DNA of 64,000 nucleotides, from positions 1,488,001 through 1,552,000 of the forward strand of contig NZ_JARP01000001.1 in NCBI RefSeq assembly GCF_000708595.2, given 5' to 3'. This stretch comes from Flavobacterium sp. KJJ. GTDB lineage: Bacteria > Bacteroidota > Bacteroidia > Flavobacteriales > Flavobacteriaceae. Position 1 is the first letter of the stretch. Every line of letters starts with the position of its first letter. A program made the translations under genes and the position numbers. The notes beneath the pieces are model-generated. The model searched no databases, was not told the DNA's origin, and worked only from the letters and a program-made list of their open reading frames with translations. Shown here in pieces: positions 7,880 to 17,348 of this stretch.

Positions 7880-9829
7880 TTATTTGCTGACTTTGTATGT
7901 TTCTTTTGCCGTAATCATTTCCCAATTATCAGTTCTAAAAGGCGATGCTGGAAATTTTTCTTTATTAAACAGATTGATTTCCGTATCGTCATCTGCCCAG
8001 CCGTAATGTACTGCAACAGGATTTTGAACCTGATCACTTGAAATAATGATTTTGTTGTTTTTTATTATCGCTTTCGCAGCATGAAAAACTTTATCAGTAC
8101 CAGCAATTTCAAATCCTTTTACGTTTTCTGAATTGTCTGAAGCTGTTAATCCCGAGCCAATATTGTCAAAAGTCAGAATGATTTGATTGCCTTTTATTTC
8201 CTGAGATTTATATGTTGGTCCGCTAAAAACTTGCTTTTTGCCGTATACATTGTTCAACGCAATTGCTGCCAAACGCAAACCAACATCTTGCTTATTTGTT
8301 GGGTGAATATCTTTTGCGTTTCCAATGTCTGTGGTTACGGCCATTCCTGTGTTTTTCAATTGCAGCGTTTCTGATTGTGCTTCGCGGAGTTCGGCCCATT
8401 TACTGCCAACTTTACTGTTTCCGTTAAATTCATTAAAAGTTGATAATTGAACAAAATAGAAAGGAAAATCGCCTTGCTTAAATTTTGTTCTCCAATCTGT
8501 TATCATTAAAGGAAATGCTTTTTTATATTGATTGGCTCTCCAGACATTGGCTTCGCCCTGATACCACAAAACGCCTTCGAAAGCATACGGAACCAACGGA
8601 TTTACCATTGCATTGTACAATAATGAAGGATAGCTGTTTGGCGATAAAGCGGTTTTTACGACAATAACTTTGTATTTCCATTTTCCGTCAAGCGGCATAA
8701 TTTTCGATCCGACCGTTAGTTTTAAATCGGCTGCATCTCCGTAAATGCCGCCACCGCCGCTGTTATCGACAATTCTTACTGCGATGACATTTAAACCTTC
8801 TTTTAAAATATTTGCAGGAACTTCATAAACGCGTTTGGCATCCCATTGTGTGTTTTTTCCAATTTCGATTCCGTTTACATACGTAATGTCTTCGTCGTCG
8901 ATTTTTGAAAGATAAAGTGTTGCTTTATTTTTAATGTCTTCTGCAGAAAGTGTTATAGTTTTTCGCATCCAAACAATTCCATCTAAATCGCCTAAAGGCT
9001 GATTTTCCCATAAACTTGGCGTATTGAGTTCGCCCCAAGCTGCATCGGTGAACGAAGCTTCTTTGAAAGTATTTTCATTTTCTGTACTTACCGGAGTTCC
9101 TTGAATTTTTTCGACTCTTTCTTTCATACGCGTTGCATATAATTTTGAAATCGAATCTATGTTTAATGCTGGAACATCAGCGATCATCGTTTTAAAATCC
9201 TTGCTTTTTTCAAAAGCTTCTCGGCTTGTCCATGTTTCTACATTTGTTCCTCCCCAAGAAGTATTGATAATTCCGATTGGAATTTTTAACTCAGCGTATA
9301 ATTTTTTAGCAAAATAATAACCAACTGCTGTAAAATTGCCAACATTTTCTTTGTTAGAAACTTCCCATTTTCCTGCTTTCAAATCGTCTTTTGGTTTACC
9401 GCTTAAATCTTGCGCTACACCAAAATGGCGAATCATTGGATAATTAGAATCTGCTATTTCTTTGTCAGAATTAATTGTTTTAAAAACCTGAAATTCCATA
9501 TTCGATTGTCCGCTGCAAATCCATACTTCTCCAACCAAAACATCTTTTATAACAATTTTATTTTTTCCTGTAATGATTAATTCGAAAGGACCTCCGGCTT
9601 TTTCAGGATTTAGACGAATCATCCATTTCCCGCTTTTATCTGCTTGAATGGTTTTAGTTTGATTATTAAAATGAACTTCTACTTTTTCATTAGCATCTGC
9701 CCAGCCCCAAACCGGAATCCCTTTGTTGCGCTGCAAAACCATTCCGTCAGAAAACAATAAAGGCATTTTTACATTTGCATTTGCAATTATGCCACAAAAC
9801 AATAAAACAAAGACTATATATTTTTTCAT
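7880..9829 (-). CDS. CE20-like SGNH carbohydrate acetylesterase (sialate O-acetylesterase family)
   Basis: A 649-residue secreted esterase with signal peptide MKKYIVFVLLFCGIIANA. The SGNH hydrolase blocks are: ICSGQSNMEF with nucleophile Ser109, SWGGTNVETW (about 191-200), LWYQGEAN (421-428) and KDIHPTN with Asp507 and His509. Residues about 280-375 (WMRKTITL, DEDITYVNGIEIG, GLNVIAVRIVDNSGGGGIYG) look like a GH2-type jelly-roll inserted in the SGNH domain, as in CE20 xyloglucan acetylesterases. General annotation would call it sialate O-acetylesterase, but its place in a xyloglucan-type PUL makes removal of acetyl groups from galactosyl residues more likely. No Cys lipobox, so periplasmic. 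Confidence 0.88.
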   Translation of the reverse strand: MKKYIVFVLLFCGIIANANVKMPLLFSDGMVLQRNKGIPVWGWADANEKVEVHFNNQTKTIQADKSGKWMIRLNPEKAGGPFELIITGKNKIVIKDVLVGEVWICSGQSNMEFQVFKTINSDKEIADSNYPMIRHFGVAQDLSGKPKDDLKAGKWEVSNKENVGNFTAVGYYFAKKLYAELKIPIGIINTSWGGTNVETWTSREAFEKSKDFKTMIADVPALNIDSISKLYATRMKERVEKIQGTPVSTENENTFKEASFTDAAWGELNTPSLWENQPLGDLDGIVWMRKTITLSAEDIKNKATLYLSKIDDEDITYVNGIEIGKNTQWDAKRVYEVPANILKEGLNVIAVRIVDNSGGGGIYGDAADLKLTVGSKIMPLDGKWKYKVIVVKTALSPNSYPSLLYNAMVNPLVPYAFEGVLWYQGEANVWRANQYKKAFPLMITDWRTKFKQGDFPFYFVQLSTFNEFNGNSKVGSKWAELREAQSETLQLKNTGMAVTTDIGNAKDIHPTNKQDVGLRLAAIALNNVYGKKQVFSGPTYKSQEIKGNQIILTFDNIGSGLTASDNSENVKGFEIAGTDKVFHAAKAIIKNNKIIISSDQVQNPVAVHYGWADDDTEINLFNKEKFPASPFRTDNWEMITAKETYKVSK

Positions 9830-9876
9830 TTTTTTTTATTTTAAAAGAATAAGGCAACCTATAAACAATTGATAAA

Positions 9877-9960
9877 TTTAAACCATATAAGTGATATAAG
9901 TAAAAATAAGCTCACAAATTATGCAACTTAAAATTACTTATATCACTTATATGGTTTAAA
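9877..9960. repeat. Perfect 27-bp inverted repeat after the GH5 stop
   Basis: The 27-bp arm at 9877-9903 (core AAACCATATAAGTGATATAA) is matched perfectly by 9934-9960 across a 30-bp loop. It starts 5 bp after the GH5 stop codon and lies upstream of the acetylesterase start. AT-rich arms without a terminal T tract suggest a dispersed palindrome acting as an mRNA hairpin rather than a classical terminator. Confidence 0.8.
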
Positions 9961-9965
9961 AAATA

Positions 9966-11195
9966 TTATTTCAATCCTTCAATCAGGGCGTTTAGCGCTT
10001 GAGTATCAAAAACAGTATTATCGCTTCTTTTTAAAATCCCGAAACCGTTGTTTCCAGTACTTCCTTCATCCCAATAAAAAGGCAATAAACCATTTGCTTT
10101 GGCTTGTTTGACAACTGTCTTTAAATAATATGCTCTTGAATTTAAATGCAAGGTCAGGGCCTCGCCAGTTAAAGTGCTTCTGCGAATTGCGCCAAATTCT
10201 CCCAATAAAACAGGAATTCCTTTGTCGACAAATTGGGTTTTCATCAGTTTGAAGTTTTTCTCCAAATCAGCTTCTTCTCCCCAGCTTGCGTTTCGTTCCG
10301 TATCTGTTGCCGAGTGAAAACCTGCTCCCCAATAGTAAAACATTTTGCCCCAGGTTTCATCTTTGGTTAAACCCGCAAAATTCCATGGAGCATAATAATG
10401 AACTTCTATCATCATTCGGCTCACTGCTTTATCCGTTGGAAGCGTCAGCATTAATTTATTTGTTTTTTCAATGTCTGTCGTTGGTCCTTGAACTACTAAA
10501 GTACGATATGCGTTTTTACCGCCAGTAGAACGAACAGCATCAATAAAAGTTTGGTGATAGGACGTTAAAACTGCCATCTGAGCTGCGTCTTCAACCGCTG
10601 GTTCGTTGGCACTGGCAAAAAGCAAATGCTCGTCAAATCCACGTAAGTGTGTTGCGATTTGTTCCCAAAAAGCTTTTTGTTTGGCGTTGTTTTCTGTTTT
10701 TTTGGCTTCGGTAATGTTATTTTCGAGCCAGCCTCCGTCCCAGTGAATATTAACTACAACATACATATCGTTTTCAACACAATACTGAACGACTTCTTTT
10801 ACGCGATCTAGCCATTCTGTTTTTATCTGTGCCGTTGTACTGTTTGATAAATATTGGTTCCAAGAACACGGAATTCGTATAGCATTAAAGCCATTAGCCT
10901 TAACGGCATCAATTAATGCTTTTGTAACTTTTGGATTTCCCCAAGCCGTTTCACCGCCGGTTGCTTCTAAAGTATTTCCGATATTCCAGCCTATTTTTAT
11001 TTTTGCTGCCAATTGAACGGCTGTACTTCCCATTCCGCTTGCATCTGCAGCAATTGGATTTGTATTATAACTTGGGTATAAACCAACAACTGGCGCTGTA
11101 TTTTCTAGATCTTTATCAGAACTGCATGCCCAAAGGCTTAAAAAAGACAAGCACAAAATCGCACTAAACAAGGAACTCTTAACAGTGTTTTTCAT
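9966..11195 (-). CDS. GH5 endo-glucanase lipoprotein, GH5_4 type (probable endo-xyloglucanase)
   Basis: Endo-acting beta-1,4-glucanase that would cleave the xyloglucan backbone at the cell surface. The signal peptide ends in the lipobox LWAC with Cys24 followed by SSDKDLEN, an acidic run compatible with surface export. The 409-residue protein has a short linker and one (beta/alpha)8 catalytic domain: GWNIGNTLEA and TAWGNP are hallmarks of subfamily 4, RIPCSWNQYL follows, the acid/base Glu198 is in SANEP and the nucleophile Glu333 in LGEFGA. No BACON or carbohydrate-binding module is attached, unlike the B. ovatus enzyme. It lies 14 bp after the GH3 gene, so the two are co-transcribed. Confidence 0.92.
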   Translation of the reverse strand: MKNTVKSSLFSAILCLSFLSLWACSSDKDLENTAPVVGLYPSYNTNPIAADASGMGSTAVQLAAKIKIGWNIGNTLEATGGETAWGNPKVTKALIDAVKANGFNAIRIPCSWNQYLSNSTTAQIKTEWLDRVKEVVQYCVENDMYVVVNIHWDGGWLENNITEAKKTENNAKQKAFWEQIATHLRGFDEHLLFASANEPAVEDAAQMAVLTSYHQTFIDAVRSTGGKNAYRTLVVQGPTTDIEKTNKLMLTLPTDKAVSRMMIEVHYYAPWNFAGLTKDETWGKMFYYWGAGFHSATDTERNASWGEEADLEKNFKLMKTQFVDKGIPVLLGEFGAIRRSTLTGEALTLHLNSRAYYLKTVVKQAKANGLLPFYWDEGSTGNNGFGILKRSDNTVFDTQALNALIEGLK

Positions 11196-11209
11196 GTCGC
11201 TGGATTTTT

Positions 11210-13447
11210 TTACTTAATTGTTACAACAATTTCTTTTTTGATATCTCTAGAAGAATTTCCAATTTTCAATGTGTATTTTCCTGATTCAACTACCCATTTC
11301 TTAGAAGCTACATCATAATATGCCAATTCTTTAGCTGGAATTTTAATGGTTACTGTATTCGAACCGCCAGATTTTACTTCTACTTTTTTGAATCCTTTTA
11401 ATTCTTTTGCAGCACGCGTTACTTTTGAATCTGATTTAGACGCATATAATTGCACTACTTCTTTTCCATCTACTTTTCCAGTGTTTTTTACATCAACAGA
11501 AACGGTGATGGTTTCATTAGCGTTATAAGAATCTTTATCTGCTTTAGCATTATCGAAAGTAAAAGTGGTGTATGATAATCCGTATCCGAAAGGATATAAA
11601 GGCGTAACATTTTTAGTATCAAACCAACGGTATCCTACCAAAATTCCCTCAGCATATTGAACTGTTTTTCCACCAGGGAAACTGTTAGTTGCGTGTGCAG
11701 GAGAATCCATAATATTTTTAGGCATTGTCCAAGGCAGTTTTCCTGACGGATTTACTTTTCCTAATAAAACGTCTGCTAAGGCATTTCCGCCTTCAGAACC
11801 ATTAAACCAGCTCCATACTAGTGCTGAAGATTTTTTGCTCACTTCGTTAATATCAAAAGGAGCTCCCGCAATCATAACGACAATTGTTCTTGGGTTTACT
11901 TCTAATACTTTTTTAATCAATTCTTCCTGTCCAAAAGGTAATTTCAAATTTCTGCGGTCAGAAGCTTCGGTTTCATAATCACGGTTAGAACCCGCAAAAA
12001 TGATCGCCACATCTGATTTTTTTGCTGCCTCAATAGCTTCTTGAAATTTAGCTGGATCTAATTGGTCAATTGTTACTGGACCATTTAGCGTAATATCTCC
12101 TAATTTTCCTTTATTTTTCTCGTCGTAACGCTCAAGATATCCTTCAGCATAATTGATTTTGATTGATGAAGGCAGTCTGTTTTTCAGACCTTCTAAAGGC
12201 GTTACTTCTCTCTTTGTTTTTACTCCAGCACCAAATCCGCCAAGAGCATTTTTTTTCATTGCATTGTTTCCAATTACCGCAATAGATTTTACTCCGTCTA
12301 ATTTTAAAGGCAATGCATTATTGTCATTTTTCAATAAAACGATTGCTTCTGCAGCAATTTTGTAAGCATCTTGATAATGTGCTTCAGTAGAAATACTTCC
12401 TTTCACACGGTCTTTGCCTCCCATTGCTTTTACTTGAAATAATACGCGCAAGATTCTTTTTACGTGTACATCAATTTCTGCTTCTGAAATTTCGCCCGCT
12501 TTTGCAGCAGTGATTAATTTATCTGCCAAGAAAAATTCATTGAATGGTTTTGGAGTTCCCATTTCAATATCTAAACCGCTGTTCAATGATTTTACGGTAG
12601 AATGAACGGCAGCCCAATCTGAAACTACAACACCTTTAAATCCCCATTCATCACGAAGAATTTTATTCAGCATATAATCATTCTCGCATAAATATTCTCC
12701 TCTAAATTTGTTGTACGCGCCCATTACGCTATATGCATGAGCCTCTTTTATAGAAGCTTCAAAAGCTGGAAGATAGATTTCACGAAGCGTACGCTCGTCA
12801 ATTTGTACATCTACAAAATCACGATTGGTTTCTTGATTGTTTGCTGCGAAGTGTTTTACGCAAGCCATTACATCATTATCTTGTAAACCAACGATTAACG
12901 GCACTGCAATTTTTTTATTTAAAAACGGATCTTCGCTCATATATTCATACGTTCTTCCTCCAAGCGGCGTTCTCACAATATTAATTGCTGGCGAAAGCAG
13001 CATGTCTTTGTCTCTGGCACGCAGTTCCTGACCAACACTGTTCCCAAAAGTATAAGCCATTTCTGTATTCCAAGTTGCTGCTAAACCGCCTCCGGCTGGA
13101 TAATATGTTGCAAAATCATCTTTTAACCCTGCTGGAGCCCAATTGTCACGCGAAATTTCCTCACGAACTCCTAGCGGTCCATCAGCCATTTTTAGTTCCG
13201 GAATACCCAAACGCTCTACAGCGCCCGTACTAAACATACTGTTACCGTGCAGCATTCCAATTTTTTCCTCAAGTGTAAGCTGAGAAACAAGTTTATCAAT
13301 TTCTGCATCAAATTCAGAACCTAGTTCTTTTCCTTGATGTTCTTCTGTCTGTGCCGAGTCAGCATTTGAACTTTGTACGTCTTTTTTACAAGAAGTAAAC
13401 AACGCAAAAGCCATAGCAACTGAGAGGTATATCATTTTATTTTTCAT
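11210..13447 (-). CDS. GH3 beta-glucosidase lipoprotein
   Basis: Exo-acting retaining beta-glucosidase that would release glucose from the non-reducing end of de-xylosylated oligosaccharides. Signal peptide with lipobox FTSC (Cys20) followed by KKD. The 745 residues hold the GH3 N-terminal barrel (MADGPLGVREE, YEYMSEDP, KHFAANNQE), the nucleophile Asp277 in VVVSDWAAV, the alpha/beta sandwich domain (AVIGNNA, IIFAGSNRDYETEASDR, VVMIAGAPFD) and a C-terminal fibronectin-like domain (about 640-745). Beta-xylosidase activity is possible within GH3, but the layout matches broad-specificity beta-glucosidases of PULs. Confidence 0.93.
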   Translation of the reverse strand: MKNKMIYLSVAMAFALFTSCKKDVQSSNADSAQTEEHQGKELGSEFDAEIDKLVSQLTLEEKIGMLHGNSMFSTGAVERLGIPELKMADGPLGVREEISRDNWAPAGLKDDFATYYPAGGGLAATWNTEMAYTFGNSVGQELRARDKDMLLSPAINIVRTPLGGRTYEYMSEDPFLNKKIAVPLIVGLQDNDVMACVKHFAANNQETNRDFVDVQIDERTLREIYLPAFEASIKEAHAYSVMGAYNKFRGEYLCENDYMLNKILRDEWGFKGVVVSDWAAVHSTVKSLNSGLDIEMGTPKPFNEFFLADKLITAAKAGEISEAEIDVHVKRILRVLFQVKAMGGKDRVKGSISTEAHYQDAYKIAAEAIVLLKNDNNALPLKLDGVKSIAVIGNNAMKKNALGGFGAGVKTKREVTPLEGLKNRLPSSIKINYAEGYLERYDEKNKGKLGDITLNGPVTIDQLDPAKFQEAIEAAKKSDVAIIFAGSNRDYETEASDRRNLKLPFGQEELIKKVLEVNPRTIVVMIAGAPFDINEVSKKSSALVWSWFNGSEGGNALADVLLGKVNPSGKLPWTMPKNIMDSPAHATNSFPGGKTVQYAEGILVGYRWFDTKNVTPLYPFGYGLSYTTFTFDNAKADKDSYNANETITVSVDVKNTGKVDGKEVVQLYASKSDSKVTRAAKELKGFKKVEVKSGGSNTVTIKIPAKELAYYDVASKKWVVESGKYTLKIGNSSRDIKKEIVVTIK

Positions 13448-13489
13448 ACTTGATAAATTATTTATAGTTTTTTTGTGGTTATTGATAGT

Positions 13490-15070
13490 TTATTGTTTTA
13501 CAAAATTGAAAAAGACAACATCATTTTCATTAATCTTAAAATCTTTACTAAACTTGCCTTTTGAGTCAATACTTACTTTTTCAGTCGCAAGCAAATCACC
13601 ATTATTTTTTTCTTTGATCGTTTTTACTTGATTGGCTGTCAGCTGAGTTGGTTTGCCCATCGCTAAATAATCTGCGAAAGCATCATTGACTTTATATCCA
13701 ACTTTGTAGATCTCTAATTTATAATTGCCTTTTGCCAAACCTTCAACTTCAATTTTAATGCTTCCCTTTGGTTTTGATGGCAAATCCTGAACATAATAGG
13801 TTTGATTGTTGACAGAATCTCCTGGATGCGTGTTTGTAAAATCCCAAAATAATAATTGAACATCTCCTTTTGCATTTTTAGAAGCCCATGAAGAAGTGTC
13901 TTTGTTTTGAAGTTCTGTTTCTCCTAATTTATTCAACAAATAATAAGAGAAATAAGCTGGCTTTTTAATTCCCTGCGTATTCAATAATCCGAATCCGCCA
14001 TGAAAAGGCGTGAATCGTGGCCCAGCTTCTTCAAAAATATCAGTAAAAACCCAATATGACATGGAGTTTGCGGCATTGCCGACCTGTTTTAATTTTTGCA
14101 GAATATAAGCAGCCGAATGATAACTGTCGTGAATAGGATCTGCTGGTGTATAAGATGAACTCCATTCTGTATAATGCAATTCTAATTTTGGCTTAGCCGA
14201 ATTTGAAATCTGTGTACGTGAGTTGATAACATCACCACTGATACTTGATTCATCTTTATTTAAAACGGTTCCTGTTGTTCCAAATTCATCTAAAAACCCT
14301 TGTTTTACTCCATAAGTATGTGTCGAAATAAAATCTAATGCAACATTCTTTTTTGCACAAAAATCAATTGTTTCCGGAACCCAAGCTGCTCCGGCAGTTG
14401 CTGGCCCGCCCACTTTATAAGCAGTGTTTACACTTTTTATTGCGCGTGCGCTGTGCTCGTATAATTTAAAATATTCATCTTGAGTGCCCGTCCAGAAACC
14501 TGGAGATAAGTTAGGCTCGTTCCAAACTTCAAAATACCAAGTTTTTACTTCATCTGCTCCATAACGTTCTGTAAAATGCTGTGTCAGATTGCGAATTAAA
14601 TCTTCCCATTTTTTATAATCTTTTGGAGGCGTAACATTTCCTCTCCACCAAAAAATCGTCTGATTTCCACTGGCCAATGCCGATGGCATAAAACCCAATT
14701 CTACAAAAGGTTTCATTTTTATGCTTAAAATAAAATCATACAAAGCATCAATATATTGGTAATTGTATTCTGGATTTCCTTTTGAATCTTCTCTATAAAC
14801 AGCCATATCATCAGACAATAAACCATGCATTCTGATGTATTTAAAATCACATTCTTTTTTCACCATTGCCAATTGCTGCTGCCAATCGGCGCGCAAACCC
14901 TCATTGGCTCTTCCGGCGCCAATACATTCTTTAAACATGGTGTTTAATTTTCCTGCCTCTTTCTTATAATCAACTTTTATGATTCGATTTTCAGCATTAT
15001 TGTTTTGTCCAAACAAATTAATATTGATTAGAATTACTGTAATAAATAGTATTGCTGAAAAATTTTTCAT
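13490..15070 (-). CDS. GH39 glycosidase (beta-xylosidase-like)
   Basis: A 526-residue secreted retaining glycosidase with signal peptide MKNFSAILFITVILININLFGQ. The (beta/alpha)8 barrel shows the GH39 acid/base Glu185 in EVWNEPNL and the nucleophile Glu302 in HYTEWSSS, with ISTHTYGV and SYWVFTDIFEEAGP also conserved. The C-terminal beta-sandwich (about 395-526) is typical. Characterised members are beta-xylosidases, alpha-L-iduronidases and some arabinosidases. In this locus a beta-xylosyl or similar pentosyl cap on plant xyloglucan is the likeliest target, but this is inference. It lies 42 bp before the GH3 gene in the operon. Confidence 0.88.
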   Translation of the reverse strand: MKNFSAILFITVILININLFGQNNNAENRIIKVDYKKEAGKLNTMFKECIGAGRANEGLRADWQQQLAMVKKECDFKYIRMHGLLSDDMAVYREDSKGNPEYNYQYIDALYDFILSIKMKPFVELGFMPSALASGNQTIFWWRGNVTPPKDYKKWEDLIRNLTQHFTERYGADEVKTWYFEVWNEPNLSPGFWTGTQDEYFKLYEHSARAIKSVNTAYKVGGPATAGAAWVPETIDFCAKKNVALDFISTHTYGVKQGFLDEFGTTGTVLNKDESSISGDVINSRTQISNSAKPKLELHYTEWSSSYTPADPIHDSYHSAAYILQKLKQVGNAANSMSYWVFTDIFEEAGPRFTPFHGGFGLLNTQGIKKPAYFSYYLLNKLGETELQNKDTSSWASKNAKGDVQLLFWDFTNTHPGDSVNNQTYYVQDLPSKPKGSIKIEVEGLAKGNYKLEIYKVGYKVNDAFADYLAMGKPTQLTANQVKTIKEKNNGDLLATEKVSIDSKGKFSKDFKINENDVVFFNFVKQ

Positions 15071-15085
15071 CTGATTTTTTTATTT

Positions 15086-15194
15086 CCTAACAGGTTTTCG
15101 AAACCTATTAGGTATTGTTTTTACCGATCCAATATTCCAAATTAATTTTAACCTCTCTGATTTAATACCTAAAATGTTTTGGAAACCTGTTAGG
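15086..15194. repeat. Imperfect 31-bp inverted repeat (CCTAACAGGTTT family)
   Basis: Left arm 15086-15116 and right arm 15164-15194 match at 27 of 31 positions; the outer 12 (CCTAACAGGTTT) and inner 9 are perfect. A further small palindrome AGGTTTTCGAAACCT sits in the left arm. The same CCTAACAGGTTTT sequence recurs at 19898, so this is a dispersed repeat family. Located between the GH97 and GH39 genes. Confidence 0.75.
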
Positions 15195-15233
15195 ATATTT
15201 AAAATCTAATCTTTGCGTTTGACAATCTATAAA

Positions 15234-17237
15234 TTACAATTTTTTAAATCTGATTGCTGTTCCTCCAGCACCGCCTAAATGTAATTTTAATGAATCTGAC
15301 GCTTTAACTGTTTTCTTAGAAATTGCTATAGCAGACGGATTATGTGTTTCATCAGTTCCTTCTGCGTCAGCATAAATCTGTGCTTCGTAAGTTGCATTTG
15401 GGTCTAAAAATGATAAAGAAACATTTACATCTCTTGCATTTTCATTTGTAATAGTTCCTAAATACCAATCGGCACTGTTTCTGTCTTTACGAACTGTTGT
15501 AATATATTGCCCAATTGATCCTTCTAATACTGTAGTATCTTCCCAATCTGTTGGAACATCTTTTAAGAATTGCAATGCTGGTTTTCCTTCGTAGTTCTCA
15601 GGAAGATCGGCCATCATCTGGATTGGCGCATAAATTGTTACATACAAAGCCAATTGCTGTGCAGCCGTTCCGTGCACTCTCTTTCCTGGAAAACCTTGTT
15701 TTACCTCAACATCAAAAATTCCCGGAGTAAAATCCATTGGTCCAGAAAGCAATCTTGTAAACGGAATAATTGTTAAGTGATTTGGCGGATTTCCTTCGCT
15801 CCAAGCGTTGTATTCCTGTCCTCTTGCTGCTTCTCTAGAAACCATATTTGGAAAAGTTCTGCGCTCTCCGGTGTCTTTTATTGATTCGTGATATAAAACT
15901 GCTAAATCATATTGCGCTGCTTTTTCTAAAATATATCTGAAATAGTTTACCCCAAATTGTCCGAAGTGGTTTTCTTTCATGTTTAATTTAGAACCCACAT
16001 GGCCAATTTTAACCGAGTGCATTCCTAATTTTTTATATAATGCAAAACCTTCGTCAACTTCTTTTAAATAATTAATTAAGTTAGAACCTGTTTCGTGATA
16101 TCCAATTAGTGCTACTCCTTTTTTATTTCCGTAATCGACTACTTTTTCTAAATCAAAATTATCTGCACTTTTGGTGAAACTGAACATGTGCATGTGATTT
16201 TCATACCAAGCCGGCGTCCAGCCTTTGTTCCAGCCTTCGATCAATAAATGGTGAAATCCTTCTTTTGCCGTGAAATCGATATATTCTTCTGCATGTTTGG
16301 TTGTTGCGCCTTGTTTTTCGCTTTCCCAAAAAGTATATTTCCCGATATGCATTCCCCACCAAATTCCGAAATATTTATACGGTTTAAAATAGCTTGTGTT
16401 TTTTAATTTATTTGGTTCGTTTAGATTTAAAATCAAATAAGAAGTAATTAAATCTGCTGGGGTTTCTCCAATTTGAAGCGTTCTCCAAGAAGAGGTAAAA
16501 GTGTCTTTTACGCGTACTTTTACTCCGTCAGCCCAAGGCACTAAATCTAATTTAAGTTGTGTTCCTTGTGTGTTTACCAAAGTCATACTTGCAAAATCTA
16601 CCAAGTTTGCTTCGTGAAAACTCAAGGCCAATCCGCTTTTGCTTTCAATTGTAAGCGGTGTCAAAACAGTATCTAAAGTACTTACTGCTGCATCTTTAAA
16701 AAGATATTCGTCACGGTTTTCTCGGTTTGCCGGAATCCACCATGCTTTTCCATCTTCTTTTAAGTTAAAAGTCGTTTTTTCATCCATAATGAAAATACTG
16801 TCTTTTACATTTTGTTTTGGATATACATATCTAAACGCGATTCCGTCATCGAAAGCACGAAATTGAATTTGCAGCTTTCGTTTGTTGCCAGTTTTTTGCT
16901 GTAAATCAACTACTAACTGATTGTAGTGATTTCTAATGTTTTTCTTTTCTCCCCAAACTTGTTCCCAAGTTTCATCAAATGTTGAATTCTTTACGCTTTT
17001 GATTTCGAAATCTGAGCTTAAATTTTCATTTCCCTTTAATAAAAAACCCATATCCGATGGTGTAATCACTTCGGTTTTTCCGTGTGAAACAGCATATTTG
17101 GGAGCGTTTTTTACTAATTCGAATTTTATTTTATTCTGCCCATTAGGCGAAGCCAATTCGTAAGCATTCTTATTTTTCTGACTGTAACCAATTGTAATTG
17201 ATAATAATACAGCTGGAAGAACTAGATATTTTTTCAT
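15234..17237 (-). CDS. GH97 alpha-glycosidase
   Basis: Secreted calcium-dependent alpha-glycosidase (alpha-glucosidase or alpha-galactosidase) of a family typical of Bacteroidota. The Met at 17237 is preferred over the upstream in-frame Met because it begins a signal peptide (MKKYLVLPAVLLSITIGYSQ); length 667. The N-terminal beta domain (about 25-260) precedes a barrel with YHETGSN, VKIGHVG, HESIKDTG, RTFPN, GQEYNAW, GPMDFTPGIFD and LPENYE. Where retaining alpha-galactosidases carry a nucleophile Asp after VK.., this protein appears to have Gly (VKIG), as in SusB-like inverting alpha-glucosidases. That assignment is by eye. Its substrate in a xyloglucan locus is unclear. Confidence 0.9.
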   Translation of the reverse strand: MKKYLVLPAVLLSITIGYSQKNKNAYELASPNGQNKIKFELVKNAPKYAVSHGKTEVITPSDMGFLLKGNENLSSDFEIKSVKNSTFDETWEQVWGEKKNIRNHYNQLVVDLQQKTGNKRKLQIQFRAFDDGIAFRYVYPKQNVKDSIFIMDEKTTFNLKEDGKAWWIPANRENRDEYLFKDAAVSTLDTVLTPLTIESKSGLALSFHEANLVDFASMTLVNTQGTQLKLDLVPWADGVKVRVKDTFTSSWRTLQIGETPADLITSYLILNLNEPNKLKNTSYFKPYKYFGIWWGMHIGKYTFWESEKQGATTKHAEEYIDFTAKEGFHHLLIEGWNKGWTPAWYENHMHMFSFTKSADNFDLEKVVDYGNKKGVALIGYHETGSNLINYLKEVDEGFALYKKLGMHSVKIGHVGSKLNMKENHFGQFGVNYFRYILEKAAQYDLAVLYHESIKDTGERRTFPNMVSREAARGQEYNAWSEGNPPNHLTIIPFTRLLSGPMDFTPGIFDVEVKQGFPGKRVHGTAAQQLALYVTIYAPIQMMADLPENYEGKPALQFLKDVPTDWEDTTVLEGSIGQYITTVRKDRNSADWYLGTITNENARDVNVSLSFLDPNATYEAQIYADAEGTDETHNPSAIAISKKTVKASDSLKLHLGGAGGTAIRFKKL

Positions 17238-17348
17238 GTTTTCTTTCTTAATTCGTCTTTTATAAATCGGATGCGAAAATCTCATCCGATTTAAAAAGAC
17301 TCAACTTAAACTAACTTATTTTTTATCCTGTTGGGATTATTTTTTTCT

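Noticed and set aside
7880..9829. Sialic acid metabolism role of the esterase
   Set aside because: No other sialic acid genes (nanH, nanT, nanE) are present; the neighbours point to xyloglucan.
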